Positions 35,206 through 45,153 of a stretch of DNA of 64,000 nt are shown one piece after another. The DNA is from Vacuolonema iberomarrocanum LEGE 07170 (lineage in GTDB: Bacteria; Cyanobacteriota; Cyanobacteriia; Elainellales; Elainellaceae): assembly GCA_015207365.1 (NCBI GenBank), contig JADEXA010000013.1, forward strand, positions 61,652 through 125,651. Direction: 5' to 3'. Position 1 is the stretch's first letter, and every line of letters begins with the position of its first letter. Both the position numbers and the translations under genes were made by a program. The notes below the pieces were generated by a model. It was not told where the DNA came from and made no database searches. It was given only the letters and a program-made list of their open reading frames with translations.

Positions 35206-38200
35206 ATGACGGCAACCCTTTCCACCCTTCCCAGTCAATACAACCCCGTCGAAACCGACAAAAAGTGGCAAACGCTTTGGGAAGAGCAGCAAGTATTCAA
35301 AGCGGATCCCAATGCAGAGGGTGAGCCTTACTGTGTCGTCATCCCACCGCCCAACGTCACAGGTAGCCTGCACATGGGGCATGCCTTCGAAAATGCCCTG
35401 ATCGACACCCTGGTGCGCTACCACCGCATGAAAGGGCGCAATACCTTGTGGTTGCCAGGAACTGACCATGCCAGTATCGCCGTACAGACCATTCTGGAAA
35501 AGGAACTCCGTAGTCAGGGCAAAACCCGACAGGATGTGGGTCGCGACGCTTTTTTGAAGCGGGCGTGGGAATGGAAAGAAGAGTCAGGGAGTACCATCGT
35601 CAACCAACTGCGCCGTCTGGGCGTTTCTGCTGACTGGAGCCGAGAGCGCTTCACCATGGATGACGGGTTGTCCCAGGCTGTGCTCACGGCCTTCAACCAG
35701 CTTTATCAGGAAGGGCTGATCTATCGTGGCAACTATATGGTCAACTGGTGCCCGGCTAGTCAGTCAGCCGTGTCCGACCTGGAGGTGGAAAGCCGCGAAG
35801 TCGATGGCAACCTCTGGCATTTCCGCTATCCGCTGACAGATGGCTCGGGTTATGTGGAAGTGGCAACGACACGCCCCGAAACCATGCTGGGAGATACCGC
35901 CGTTGCCGTGAATCCCGATGACGATCGCTACAAAGATCTGGTGGGCAAAACGCTGATGCTACCAATCATGCAGCGGGAAATTCCCATCATCGCCGATGAA
36001 TATGTCGATGCCAGCTTTGGAACCGGGTGTGTGAAGGTGACTCCGGCTCACGATCCGAATGACTTCGAGATGGGCAAACGCCATGATCTGCCCTTCATCA
36101 ACATCCTCAATAAAGACGGCACGTTGAACGAAAACGTCGCGCCCGATTTCCAGAACCTCGATCGCTTCGATGCTCGCAAGAAAGTTGTCGAGCGCCTCGA
36201 TTCTGAGGGATTCCTGGTGCGAGTCGAGGATTACAAGCACACGGTGCCCTATAGCGATCGCGGCAAGGTTCCTGTTGAACCGCTGCTTTCAACCCAGTGG
36301 TTTGTTAAGATTCGGCCTTTGGCAGATAACGCCCTCGACGTCCTCGACAACCAAAACGAGCCCGTGTTCGTTCCCGATCGTTGGACGAAAGTGTATCGGG
36401 ATTGGCTGGTGAATTTGCGCGACTGGTGCATTTCTCGTCAACTCTGGTGGGGGCATCAAATCCCAGCCTGGTATGCCGTCAGCGAAACGGGCGGCAGCAT
36501 CAGCGATGACACCCCCTTCGTGGTTGCCAAAAGTGCAGAAGACGCCCGCAAGCAACTGGTTGCCCAGTTCGGCGAGTCTGTTGAAATTCAGCAGGATCCC
36601 GATGTGCTGGATACCTGGTTTTCTTCTGGCTTGTGGCCTTTCTCGACCATGGGCTGGCCGGAAAATACCGCCGATCTCGAAACCTACTACCCCACGACCA
36701 CCCTGGTGACGGGGTTTGACATCATTTTCTTCTGGGTTGCCCGGATGACCATGATGGCCGGGCACTTCACTGGAAAAATGCCCTTTCAATCTGTCTACAT
36801 CCATGGTTTGGTGCGAGATGAGAACAACAAGAAGATGTCGAAGTCGGCCAACAACGGCATCGACCCACTCTTGCTGATCAACAAGTATGGCACCGACGCC
36901 CTACGCTACACGCTGATTAAAGAAGTGGCTGGAGCCGGGCAAGACATTCGGCTGGCCTACAATCGCAAGACCGACGAGTCGGAATCGGTGGAAGCGTCCC
37001 GCAACTTCACCAATAAGCTGTGGAATGCATCTCGCTTTGTATTGATGAACTTGAATGGCAAAACTCCAGACCAACTGGGCAAACCCAATCTGCAAAATCT
37101 GGAATTGGCCGATCGCTGGATTCTCTCGCGCTACAACCAGGTTGTACAGCAAACCCGTGCTGACCTCGACAAGTTTGGCATGGGCGAGGCGGCCAAAGGA
37201 TTGTACGAGTTCATCTGGGGCGACTTCTGCGACTGGTATATCGAGCTGGTGAAGTCGCGGCTGCAGCAAACAGATTCGCCAACCCGTGAGGTGGCGCAAC
37301 AAACCCTGGCGTATGTGCTGGAAGGCACCTTGCGGTTGCTGCATCCGTTTATGCCGCATATCACGGAAGAATTGTGGCAAACGCTGACCCAGGCTAACAA
37401 AGAGAAGGTGTTGGCGCTGCAAACCTATCCTGAACCGGACGAAACCCTGGTCAACGCTGACCTTGAAGAGCAGTTCAACCTGCTGATTGGTACCATTCGC
37501 ACTGTGCGCAATCTGCGAGCTGAAGCAGAAATTAAGCCATCGGCTCGGATTCGTACCATTCTCAAAAGCGGTAGCCTAAGTGAGCGCCTTATCCTGTCAA
37601 CCGGGCAGGATTACATCAAAGACCTGGCACGGGTTGATGATCTGACGATCGAAGAAACAGAGACCACTGAGGCGGCATCCAGCACCCGGCAAGATGCAAT
37701 GGGACGCGTGATGAAGATCCTGGATGGGTTGCGTCCGGCGCGGCTGGCGAAGTACCGCAGACCCGTCGTGAGCCTAGGCCTCATTTTCCTGACTGTCCTC
37801 TCGGTGAAGCTCACGATCTCGGTCGTCAATACTATTCATCGATTGGTTATCTTGACGCCGTTCCTCCAACTGATTGGCGTCACCTATTTCCTCTGGTTCT
37901 CAGCGCGGTTTTTGGTCTTTGCAGAAGGGCGAGAAGATTTGTCAGCAAAAATTGAAGCCTTCACTGCGCCTGCGACCGGGCGTTTGCAAGCGTTGAAGCA
38001 AGATCAAACACCGACTATTGCCGCTACTGCTGATGCAATGCCGGAATCGCCTCAACAAATGTTTGTTGGAGTTGTGGGGACGGTGCAGGTTCTGGTTCCG
38101 CTGGCAGGTGTCGCTGACATCACGGCGTTGCGTGCCAAGATCGAGCGAGATTTGGGTAAAGTGGAGGGAGAAGTGGCATCTCTCACCAATCGCCTCTCCA

Positions 38201-38316
38201 ACGAAGGGTTTATCAAGCGTGCTCCGGCAGAGGTTGTCGAAGGGGCACGAGCCGCATTAGAAGAGGCTCAAATCAAAGCAGAGATTCTGCGCGATCGCCA
38301 GAAGAATCTGCAATAG
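35206..38316 (+). CDS. valS: Valyl-tRNA synthetase with CAAD thylakoid-anchoring domain
   Basis: A 1036-residue class I aminoacyl-tRNA synthetase charging tRNA-Val. The HIGH motif is HMGH, followed by the editing domain region [20 protein letters not shown] is in [11 protein letters not shown]. The anticodon-binding domain follows. At about residues 838-930, between that domain and the C-terminal coiled coil, lies an insert with two membrane helices ([16 protein letters not shown] and [17 protein letters not shown]): the CAAD domain that anchors some cyanobacterial synthetases to thylakoids. The coiled coil (about 960-1036) completes the enzyme. The ATG at 35206 ([18 protein letters not shown]) is preferred to 35173. 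Monocistronic. Confidence 0.97.
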   Translation: MTATLSTLPSQYNPVETDKKWQTLWEEQQVFKADPNAEGEPYCVVIPPPNVTGSLHMGHAFENALIDTLVRYHRMKGRNTLWLPGTDHASIAVQTILEKELRSQGKTRQDVGRDAFLKRAWEWKEESGSTIVNQLRRLGVSADWSRERFTMDDGLSQAVLTAFNQLYQEGLIYRGNYMVNWCPASQSAVSDLEVESREVDGNLWHFRYPLTDGSGYVEVATTRPETMLGDTAVAVNPDDDRYKDLVGKTLMLPIMQREIPIIADEYVDASFGTGCVKVTPAHDPNDFEMGKRHDLPFINILNKDGTLNENVAPDFQNLDRFDARKKVVERLDSEGFLVRVEDYKHTVPYSDRGKVPVEPLLSTQWFVKIRPLADNALDVLDNQNEPVFVPDRWTKVYRDWLVNLRDWCISRQLWWGHQIPAWYAVSETGGSISDDTPFVVAKSAEDARKQLVAQFGESVEIQQDPDVLDTWFSSGLWPFSTMGWPENTADLETYYPTTTLVTGFDIIFFWVARMTMMAGHFTGKMPFQSVYIHGLVRDENNKKMSKSANNGIDPLLLINKYGTDALRYTLIKEVAGAGQDIRLAYNRKTDESESVEASRNFTNKLWNASRFVLMNLNGKTPDQLGKPNLQNLELADRWILSRYNQVVQQTRADLDKFGMGEAAKGLYEFIWGDFCDWYIELVKSRLQQTDSPTREVAQQTLAYVLEGTLRLLHPFMPHITEELWQTLTQANKEKVLALQTYPEPDETLVNADLEEQFNLLIGTIRTVRNLRAEAEIKPSARIRTILKSGSLSERLILSTGQDYIKDLARVDDLTIEETETTEAASSTRQDAMGRVMKILDGLRPARLAKYRRPVVSLGLIFLTVLSVKLTISVVNTIHRLVILTPFLQLIGVTYFLWFSARFLVFAEGREDLSAKIEAFTAPATGRLQALKQDQTPTIAATADAMPESPQQMFVGVVGTVQVLVPLAGVADITALRAKIERDLGKVEGEVASLTNRLSNEGFIKRAPAEVVEGARAALEEAQIKAEILRDRQKNLQ

Positions 38317-38571
38317 ATCGTCCGTTAGTATATTCAGCAGAAGACCTCTTTTTTCAGGGTGATAGATTGACGAGGTGCGGGGTTAAACCCTTCCTCTCAA
38401 AATTTCCATTCTTCGGTAGCGTTGGCCATGGCTGAATTCTCTCTTCGAAGTTTCTTCGGAGAAAAAGCCATCAAATCTTCATATAAATATCCTTCCCATT
38501 CCGTTCCAGATGGAGGTAAACGAAGGATATACTTATCGGTTTAGAGCGCATCCCAAGTTTGTCCTTGTGCA

Positions 38572-39072
38572 ATGCTGTACTTAGCTCAAGTTGTTGGCAA
38601 AAATCCTGACGGTTTGGCGAAGCTGAAGCTACTCGCCATCGAAAAGGCTGTGCATACTTGGGTGCCACTGCCTGAAGAAAGCTATGTCACGACAAACGAG
38701 GCGATCGCCTACGCGGACAATGTCTTTCTCAAAGTACGCCTCTCTGTTTCTAAACAGGGCTCCAAGCAAGTTGAGTGGATGGAAGAGGCAACAGACTGGA
38801 TCCTGGGATTTTTGAGCGAGTATCTATCCGTTGGGGTGTCCCCCGCACAATTGCGAGATGAGGCTGAGCGGGCAGAGCAGTGGCGGCAATCCCTCACTTT
38901 AAGAAGCCAAGAACTCGCCCGTCGAGATCTGGAGATTGAAGCGCGGCAGGAGCAAATACAACAGCTCGAAGAAAATATCCAACAGGAACGGAAGAAGCTT
39001 GAGCGGTGGGCGGCTGAACTGGAAAAACGCGAAACACTACCAAATCGTGACCTGAAAAGCTCCACCAAGTAG
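38572..39072 (+). CDS. Coiled-coil protein, cyanobacterial hypothetical
   Basis: A 166-residue protein. The first about 80 residues form a compact domain (MLYLAQVVGKNPDGLAKLKL, then WVPLPEESYVTTNEA) that looks like a small all-beta or mixed domain. The rest (about 90-155) is one charged coiled coil (RRDLEIEARQEQIQQLEE). No membrane segment or catalytic motif. Function unknown; a family 4 palindrome follows immediately. Confidence 0.7.
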   Translation: MLYLAQVVGKNPDGLAKLKLLAIEKAVHTWVPLPEESYVTTNEAIAYADNVFLKVRLSVSKQGSKQVEWMEEATDWILGFLSEYLSVGVSPAQLRDEAERAEQWRQSLTLRSQELARRDLEIEARQEQIQQLEENIQQERKKLERWAAELEKRETLPNRDLKSSTK

Positions 39073-39382
39073 TAAGTGCGGCATTGCAGAATCCAGGGAT
39101 GATTTTTTGAGAAGGAGTGCGTATTACGCGCTCCTTCTCAAAAAATCATCTCCCAAATCAGCAACCCCGTAAATGCTTCCACCTATTCCATACAAGCTGT
39201 GAAGCATGGGATACATCTGAAGTCGAGACTGACCTTGTAGCGAACACTTCAATCATGCAGGCTTAGTTTGCTGTTGAGCATCAAAAAACTTGGCGTATCA
39301 ACCGATAATTTGAGAACACACTCCAGCAAGTGTGATCATTAATTGATCAAAAAATATCGGATTCTGCAATTTCCCCAAAGAG
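39073..39382. other. Intergenic with family 4 palindromic element
   Basis: A 310-bp gap between convergent genes, with the long hairpin at 39080-39166 as the only notable content. Confidence 0.4.
39080..39166. repeat. Family 4 palindromic element with 20-bp stem
   Basis: A 20-bp perfect stem, GATGATTTTTTGAGAAGGAG (39098-39117) with its complement at 39131-39150. Outer segments GGCATTGCAGA and AATCAGCAACCCC are imperfect inverted copies. It lies between two convergent genes, so it could end both transcripts. The same ends and similar stem recur near 54020-54093. Confidence 0.65.
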
Positions 39383-39949
39383 CTATGCCTGCTGTAGCGC
39401 GTCTAGCTCAGCCAAGACCTCAGCGCTGTGGATGGCAGGGCGAACACCCAGAAAGTTCACCCGCAAAACACCGTTGGGATCAATGATGTAGGTGTGGCGA
39501 AGCGATCGCCCCGTGAGGTACGACCCGTAGGCTTGACTGACTTTGCCATCGATGTCCGACAGCAGCGGGAAGCGCAATCCCTCCGAATCACAAAACTCTG
39601 CATGGGAGGTCACATCATCAACACTGATACCCAAAATTTGTGTATTGCGCTCTAGATACTTAGGCATATCCCGCTGAAATCGCTGGGCTTCTAGCGTGCA
39701 GCCAGACGTAAAGTCTTGGGGATAAAAATACACAACGACCCACTGCCCCCGATAATCGTCTAACGAAATTTCGCCATCTCCTGTGTTTGTGGGGAGTGTA
39801 AATTCTGGGGCGGGCTGGTCTAGCGCGGGTTGCGGTCCTCCCAAAGCCATAGCTGGCGTAGGCATGAACGTGGCACTGAGAAGGCTGATCCAAATAAGTA
39901 GGAGAGAAACGATTCCCTTGAGAGATAAGGAGCGACGTGACAAATTCAT
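39383..39949 (-). CDS. Exported PrxQ/Bcp-like peroxiredoxin
   Basis: A 188-residue thiol peroxidase with a signal peptide (about 1-36, ending PAMALGG), so probably periplasmic or thylakoid-lumenal. The peroxidatic Cys is Cys84 in FTSGCTLEAQRF. In most PrxQ proteins the position five residues later is the resolving Cys; here it is Gln89. Another Cys (Cys120) is present. So it may be a 1-Cys enzyme, or resolve through a partner. The family reduces hydroperoxides using thioredoxin. Near 39950 no neighbour indicates a pathway. Confidence 0.9.
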   Translation of the reverse strand: MNLSRRSLSLKGIVSLLLIWISLLSATFMPTPAMALGGPQPALDQPAPEFTLPTNTGDGEISLDDYRGQWVVVYFYPQDFTSGCTLEAQRFQRDMPKYLERNTQILGISVDDVTSHAEFCDSEGLRFPLLSDIDGKVSQAYGSYLTGRSLRHTYIIDPNGVLRVNFLGVRPAIHSAEVLAELDALQQA

Positions 39950-40522
39950 ACAGCGCTGATGGATATGAGGGTCTAAATCATGTAGCGAGCAGACAGGTAG
40001 GCAACGCTTCTACAGCGAGTGGGGCATTACAGCTCCCAAGCCTGTAGCTAGCGCTGAAACGGTAAACCATGCATAGACAAGGCCTGTACCGTCGGCTGCG
40101 AGCTGACAAACTGAGATGTAACATCTACACAACTTGTGTTAACGCCTGACAGCCTCATCCGCTTTGCTTTACGTAAGTTAACAAGTTTCTGTTGTTTAGA
40201 CTAGGGCGCGGCATCAATTAAACGCAGAAAGCTTGGTGGCTGAGCCTTGCTGCGCCCGACTCAACTCAACTAGCCAAGGGCTGCAACCTCTGTTTTGAAA
40301 GCAACGAACCATCCAATTGATGACAGCTCCTAGTATTGGCGGGATCAACTTGCTGCTGTCTTGAAACAATTGACTGTAGCTTAAGGTCTGTCCCTGGGAA
40401 TAGCCAGCACAACCTAGCGATCGCAAACATAATCCCCAGAGCCGTTTCTCTAAAAAACTATCTCCACCGCATACGAAGTGCAGTGGAGATCAAAAAGAGC
40501 GTCAATGCGCTTACCTAGCGAG
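39950..40522. other. Intergenic, no gene seen
   Basis: About 570 bp between the peroxiredoxin start and the tRNA-Glu gene. No supported frame; the peroxiredoxin promoter should be near 39950-40100. Confidence 0.4.
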
Positions 40523-40595
40523 TACCCCCAGGGGAATTCGAATCCCCGTCGCCTCCGTGAAAGGGAGGTGTCCTAGGCCTCTAGACGATGGGGGC
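40523..40595 (-). tRNA. trnE: tRNA-Glu (TTC anticodon)
   Basis: A 73-nt cloverleaf on the minus strand: acceptor GCCCCCA/TGGGGGT with discriminator A, T-arm GGGGATTCGAATTCCCC, anticodon arm CTCCCTTTCACGGAG with TTC. In cyanobacteria tRNA-Glu also starts tetrapyrrole (chlorophyll, bilin) synthesis through glutamyl-tRNA reductase. CCA is not encoded. Confidence 0.95.
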
Positions 40596-40679
40596 GTAAC
40601 TCAGACTTTTATTAAGGTAACGAAATCAAATGTTGTCTGTCAACACTTTTTGAGAAATATCTGATGAAATCAGGGTTGA

Positions 40680-40751
40680 GCCACACTACATCTGGATCCC
40701 ATTGAGGTCTGGCGTTCAAACAACTGAGCCCTCTCCCATATGTAGTGTGGC
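40680..40751. repeat. 12-bp inverted repeat with 48-bp spacer
   Basis: GCCACACTACAT (40680-40691) is the exact complement of 40740-40751. A smaller hairpin CCTGTG/CACAGG follows at 40757-40773. Together they lie between the tRNA-Glu 5' end and the stop of the gene at 40786, so they may end that minus-strand transcript. Confidence 0.4.
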
Positions 40752-40785
40752 ATTTGCCTGTGTTGAGCACAGGTCGATGCGACTC

Positions 40786-41073
40786 TTACATGAAGTCACG
40801 AGAATTGCGAAGACGGATGATTTGCCGCCGCATCCGGGGAGATGCTTCAATTTCCGACAGTTCTTCAGCCGTGACCTGCACTTGCAAATCATTCAAGTAT
40901 TCGTCCGTGCCGCAGGCAACTGCATCCAGAAGAGTTTCCAAGAGGTGGTCGCGATCGCCCACGACCTGCTTCTCCTCAATCAGGCGAAACTTCATGTGGA
41001 CCTCGCATTCATAGATCCCAACCTTGGGAGTTTCGGAGGAGGACGACTGTCGTTTGACGGGTTTAGAGTTCAT
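40786..41073 (-). CDS. Conserved cyanobacterial hypothetical protein
   Basis: A 95-residue soluble protein beginning MNSKPVKRQSSSSETPKVG, then a conserved-looking domain YECEVHMKFRLIEEKQVVGD and LLDAVACGTDEYLNDLQVQVTAEEL. The pattern (short beta strand, acidic helix) resembles small dimeric proteins discussed in heterocyst-forming cyanobacteria, but I cannot confirm that relation. The Met at 41073 is chosen because the upstream part of the frame to 41196 is hydrophobic and unlike the rest. Function unknown. Confidence 0.7.
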   Translation of the reverse strand: MNSKPVKRQSSSSETPKVGIYECEVHMKFRLIEEKQVVGDRDHLLETLLDAVACGTDEYLNDLQVQVTAEELSEIEASPRMRRQIIRLRNSRDFM

Positions 41074-42096
41074 GGTCTGCCAATATGAAAGGTTGGATGA
41101 TTTTGGACAAAGATAGGAAATCGTTGCCACAAAAGAAAAACAGAGGCAAAGAGCATAGGTGGTTGCGAGATAGGCCAGGTAACTATCAAGCAACATCAGA
41201 CAGATCGTAGGATCAGGCTTAAATCAAGGCATCTAGAACTCTGGAACAACCAAAATATGTCCTAGCTTTAGCGGCCAACGAAGACAGAAAGAGGAGTTTG
41301 AGCTTTAGCCTCCTGGAGACTCTGAGAGAAGTGTGATTGAGAGGAATGCCAGAACAGAAAAGTGAAATTTAGCAACTGGCGTAGCTCACCATGCATCTAT
41401 GACTAGGTTCACTTGATAAGAGATCAAAGATAAAACGCCCAAAACTCGAGGATTCAAGTGAGTGGATTTGGTTTGATCGTTTCTGTGAATTATGTTTTAC
41501 AAAGCCGACCAAAGTCCTCGATGAAATGGGAAAGACAGAAACCCATATTTTGAAAATACCACTTTCGCTCTCGTGAAAGATCTACAAAATGGTGAAGTGT
41601 ATGTGAGGAATTTTTTGTTACTTTACTCTGTCTTTAACCAATCTCAATTCCTTCGCAAAAGGGGATTTCAGACTTCTAAAGCAGCTATTGTATATAACTA
41701 AATTCTCGTGTCTATTTTTTACATTTGTCATTACCAAGTAAGAAAAAATACGATAGTTCTCGTGTGGTTTCAATTGGCTCTATGGGGAAGCCGATGAATT
41801 TCTCGTAAAGTTAATTTTCGGCTGTAAGTTTTCATTGTGTCGCTTCCGTATTTCCCGTAAAAACATCTCAGGTGTGCTGTGTCATTTGTTTGAATTCAGC
41901 CTTTTTTCGGACATTCTATAAAACTGAGTATTCCCGCAATTTCATAGGACTACCGGGCAAATACAAACAGTGAACCAGTGGTTATACCAGAGGTTTCTCT
42001 ATAACCAGAATTAGGTTTTGTTGGATAAAAAGCAGCTTCTACTTTTGTCGACACAAACTCAAGGGCTTTAGCTGGGGTTCGATTTTTTGTCCTGTA
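41074..42096. other. One-kilobase AT-rich gene-free region
   Basis: About 1 kb with no supported frame on either strand. Its composition is more AT-rich than its neighbours. The promoter of the hypothetical gene lies near 41080-41200; the rest could hold a small RNA or decayed sequence, but nothing specific was recognised. It ends at a family 1 element. Confidence 0.4.
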
Positions 42097-42199
42097 AGTA
42101 GCTCGGCACGATGAAAAACCAGACTCTAAAAACCTGTGCCGCCCGCAGCGCGGGCGGCACAGGTTTTTAGGGTTTTAGGTTTAATTGCACCTGCCAACT
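42097..42199. mobile_element. Family 1 MITE-like element, copy 2 (103 bp)
   Basis: AGTAGCTCGGCA to CACCTGCCAACT, flanked by TA at 42095-42096 and 42200-42201. It differs from copy 1 at only one or two positions. It ends 4 bp from the menF stop codon at 42203, so its hairpin lies in the 3' end of the menF transcript. Confidence 0.85.
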
Positions 42200-42202
42200 T
42201 AC

Positions 42203-43591
42203 CTAAGCCAGAGCATTTAAGAGTGCCTGAAGTTTCAATTGGATTTCGGCTTCTTCACGCTCTGGGTTAGAGCCAGAGACGATTCCTGCCCCAGCATATA
42301 ATCGTGCCTGGTTGCCCTTCAGCAGAGCCGAGCGAATACCGACAACAAACCGAGCGTTGCCTTGGGTATCAAGCCAACCGATGGGCGCGGCATAGAGCGA
42401 TCGCTCCACGGCCTCATGCTGCTGAATCAGGCTAAGAGCACGCTGGGGTGGAATACCGGCAACGGCTGGGGTGGGATGTAAGTGGGCGAGAATGTCGAGA
42501 GGATGGCCATGGGCTGGCACGGTTCCCGTGATGGGTGTGTAGAGATGCTGAATATTGGTGAGTTTGAGGATACGTGGCGAGGAAGGATGCTGCGGACGGA
42601 TGTGGAGTTGGGTGAGGCGATCGCGCAGAAAATCCACCACAATCTGGTGCTCGTGGCGTTCCTTCGGGCTGTTTAGGAGAACCTGTGCCAGCTTTGTATC
42701 GTTGAAGGGCGTTGTTCCCCGTGCGGCAGAGCCTGCCAGAGCGTCAGTTCTTAACCGCTGTGCATCGATATGGAGCAACGTTTCCGGGCTAGCGCCCAGG
42801 AAGGTATGCCCCTGTCCGTTGCTGGCTGAGAAGGTGTAACAATGGGGATGACAAAGGCGCAGATGATGGAGAGACTGCGGCAAGTTGAGGGGCAACGGAG
42901 CCGTCACATCCAACGCATGAGCCAGCACAAGTTTTTTTACCTGTTGCTGCTGGATGGCCTGGAGAGCGGCAACAACAGATTCCTGGAAGTTTTGATAGTC
43001 GGTGCGTTGCCACAGGTGGCGCAGGCTAGGTAGAAGGGGAGAGAGGGATAGGCGTGGCACACCACTGAGTCGCTGATACTGGTGCCAGAGCTGATCGGTT
43101 AGCGGATCGAGATGGGTGTGGGCCGAAAGCAACAGGTTAGCGATCGCTCGTTGGGTGTGCCTGCGCCGCATGATCTGCCAGCGGGGAAGTATCAGTTCTG
43201 CGGGGGCAAAGCCCGGCGGGTTGGGATCGGGCTGGTCAAAGAAGGTGAAACTGCAGAAATAGTGACGATTTTGGGCGGCAGGATACGCTGCGCAGTGGCG
43301 ATCGAGAGCCACGCGAAGCTGCTGAAAGCGCTGGTATCCAGCGGCGGTTTGGCGATCCGCGATATCCATACCAACAATGAATTCGTCGGTATGTGGGTTT
43401 TCCAAATAAAAATGCGCCACCCCAGACTGTCGAGCACATTCAACAACCCAGAGGGGATCAAGAGGGGGCAAATCTACCTCTAACGTGAGGAGCGTTGGTG
43501 CAGTGGAGAGGGTGTGTTGGACAGTGGCGAGGTGTTGATAAAGGGTTTTGGCACTACGGAACGGCTGCGTTTTGTGAGGCAGAACTTGCAT
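42203..43591 (-). CDS. menF: Isochorismate synthase
   Basis: A 462-residue chorismate-utilising enzyme converting chorismate to isochorismate, the first step towards phylloquinone (vitamin K1), cofactor of photosystem I. The C-terminal catalytic core has VKKLVLAHALDV, TFLGASPETLLHI, ALAGSAARG, SPKERHEHQIVVD, HPTPAVAGIPP and YAAPIGWLD, all in order with the Mg-binding glutamates. The N-terminal about 200 residues are poorly conserved, as usual. It is divergent from menA (332 bp apart), so both phylloquinone genes share an intergenic control region. Confidence 0.95.
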   Translation of the reverse strand: MQVLPHKTQPFRSAKTLYQHLATVQHTLSTAPTLLTLEVDLPPLDPLWVVECARQSGVAHFYLENPHTDEFIVGMDIADRQTAAGYQRFQQLRVALDRHCAAYPAAQNRHYFCSFTFFDQPDPNPPGFAPAELILPRWQIMRRRHTQRAIANLLLSAHTHLDPLTDQLWHQYQRLSGVPRLSLSPLLPSLRHLWQRTDYQNFQESVVAALQAIQQQQVKKLVLAHALDVTAPLPLNLPQSLHHLRLCHPHCYTFSASNGQGHTFLGASPETLLHIDAQRLRTDALAGSAARGTTPFNDTKLAQVLLNSPKERHEHQIVVDFLRDRLTQLHIRPQHPSSPRILKLTNIQHLYTPITGTVPAHGHPLDILAHLHPTPAVAGIPPQRALSLIQQHEAVERSLYAAPIGWLDTQGNARFVVGIRSALLKGNQARLYAGAGIVSGSNPEREEAEIQLKLQALLNALA

Positions 43592-43923
43592 GAGTAAAAG
43601 AGGGATCGTTAAAAAATGGTGTTAATTAAGGATTTGAAACGTCAGGAAATAAACAGCATCACACGAGCAGGCTGAGACAATGGCGAATAGTTTGCAAGCA
43701 GAGCCGATGCGATCGCCCCAAAATCTCTTTGTACAACCTGTTCAGAGGATGCCAGTCTCCTACAGGTAACATAATCCACAACGGCAATCGTCGGGGAAAG
43801 CGATGCGATGCGTTATAAGTCTTTACAGTTTGAGTCGAGTTTCGAGACCGGGATAAAACGCTCGAAGCCTTAGAATAGTTAGGATTTCAGTCTCTTTAGT
43901 ATGCCTTAATAATCCTTTGTGGA
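43592..43923. promoter_or_regulatory. Shared menF/menA divergent promoter region
   Basis: About 330 bp between the two phylloquinone genes with no coding content. Divergent promoters must lie here; I could not define exact -10/-35 boxes with confidence. Confidence 0.45.
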
Positions 43924-44874
43924 ATGACCATTAAGCCGACTCCATCTGCTGCCCCAGTTGCACCTCCATTAGGGCGATCGCCTTCCAAGAAGCTATGGAT
44001 GGCTGCTATCAAACCACCGATGTATAGCGTGGCCGTTATGCCTATCGTGCTGGGAGCAGCCCTTGCCTTCTATCAAACGCGCCTATTTGACCCCACACGC
44101 TTCTGGGTGTTTGTGCTGTCTGCCATCCTAATCTTGGCCTGGGAAAACCTGAGCAACGATGTATTTGATGCGGCAACGGGGATCGATAGTCGTAAATACC
44201 ATTCCGTTGTCAATCTCACAGGCAATCGCGCGCTCGTTTTCTGGATTGCTAACCTTTGCCTAATCCTTGGGATCGCGGGCATCTTCTCAATCAGCGTTGC
44301 GCAGCAAGACTGGACGGTGCTCCTCCTAATCCTGGGGTGTTGCGGACTGGGCTACCTGTATCAGGGGCCACCATTCCGGTTGGGCTACTTGGGGTTAGGC
44401 GAGATTCTTTGCTTTTTTGCCTTTGGGCCGCTAGCTGTCGAAGCGGCCTACTACAGTCAAGCACAGGCATTCACTGTCGCGGCATCAGGGACGGTGATGA
44501 CGGCAGCGGTGATTTTGGGCATCACCACAAGCCTGGTCTTGTTCTGCTCTCATTTCCATCAGGTGGCCGATGACTTGGCGGCGGGGAAGCGATCGCCCAT
44601 CGTTCGTTTAGGCACAGGCCGCGCCGCCCGCCTGCTCCCTTGGGTTTGCGGTGTAACCTTTGGTTTGGTAATTCTGGCGATTGTGCTGGGCTGGTTTCCA
44701 TTATGGAGCTTACTAATGCTAGGTAGCTTGCCAGCCGCCCGCGCGCTCTGTCGCCATGCCATCTGCTATCACGACCAACCCGAGCGCGTCCACAACTGCA
44801 AGTTCATTGCCATCCGGTTTCATTTTTTGAGCAGTGTCTTGCTCTGTGTCGGCCTAATTCTGGGCGTCGCGTAG
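43924..44874 (+). CDS. menA: 1,4-dihydroxy-2-naphthoate phytyltransferase
   Basis: A 316-residue UbiA-family membrane prenyltransferase that attaches the phytyl chain in phylloquinone synthesis. The first aspartate-rich motif is NDVFDAATGID (about 78-88, with NLSNDVFDAATG); the second is in FHQVADDLAAGKRSPIVRLG (about 213-232). Multiple membrane helices are evident. Context with menF on the opposite strand supports the phytyl rather than homogentisate role. Confidence 0.93.
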   Translation: MTIKPTPSAAPVAPPLGRSPSKKLWMAAIKPPMYSVAVMPIVLGAALAFYQTRLFDPTRFWVFVLSAILILAWENLSNDVFDAATGIDSRKYHSVVNLTGNRALVFWIANLCLILGIAGIFSISVAQQDWTVLLLILGCCGLGYLYQGPPFRLGYLGLGEILCFFAFGPLAVEAAYYSQAQAFTVAASGTVMTAAVILGITTSLVLFCSHFHQVADDLAAGKRSPIVRLGTGRAARLLPWVCGVTFGLVILAIVLGWFPLWSLLMLGSLPAARALCRHAICYHDQPERVHNCKFIAIRFHFLSSVLLCVGLILGVA

Positions 44875-44977
44875 GGGTTGGAGTCGCCTAGCCGCTGCAA
44901 GATATTCCACGTTGAGCGAGTCGCGGTTGTCACCAGCCTATTGGCTGAAATGGCACCTGCTGTTTGCCTAGACGAGA

Positions 44978-45032
44978 TTAAGCACAGCAACGGTTGTGTG
45001 GGGCGCGCCGCGCCCCACACAACCGTACTTAA
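44978..45032. repeat. Family 3 palindromic element, copy 1
   Basis: CGGTTGTGTGGGGCGCG (44991-45007) is complementary to 45009-45025, around GGCGCGCC. Outer TTAAGCAC and GTACTTAA are imperfect inverted repeats. It is followed by AACGCGCATAGCGCTATAT, also present after copy 2 near 47095. Confidence 0.75.
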
Positions 45033-45153
45033 CTAACGCGCATAGCGCTATATTTGGGAAAAAGAAAAAAACTGAGGATGTTCAAAAAAAACACCCCCAG
45101 CCGATTGATGTGAATGAAACCCTTAGTGCTGCTTGTTCAAGACGCGTTGGTCA

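Noticed and set aside
38428..38544. Short frame beginning MAEFSLRSFFGEK between valS and the next gene
   Set aside because: No ribosome binding site and no recognisable content.
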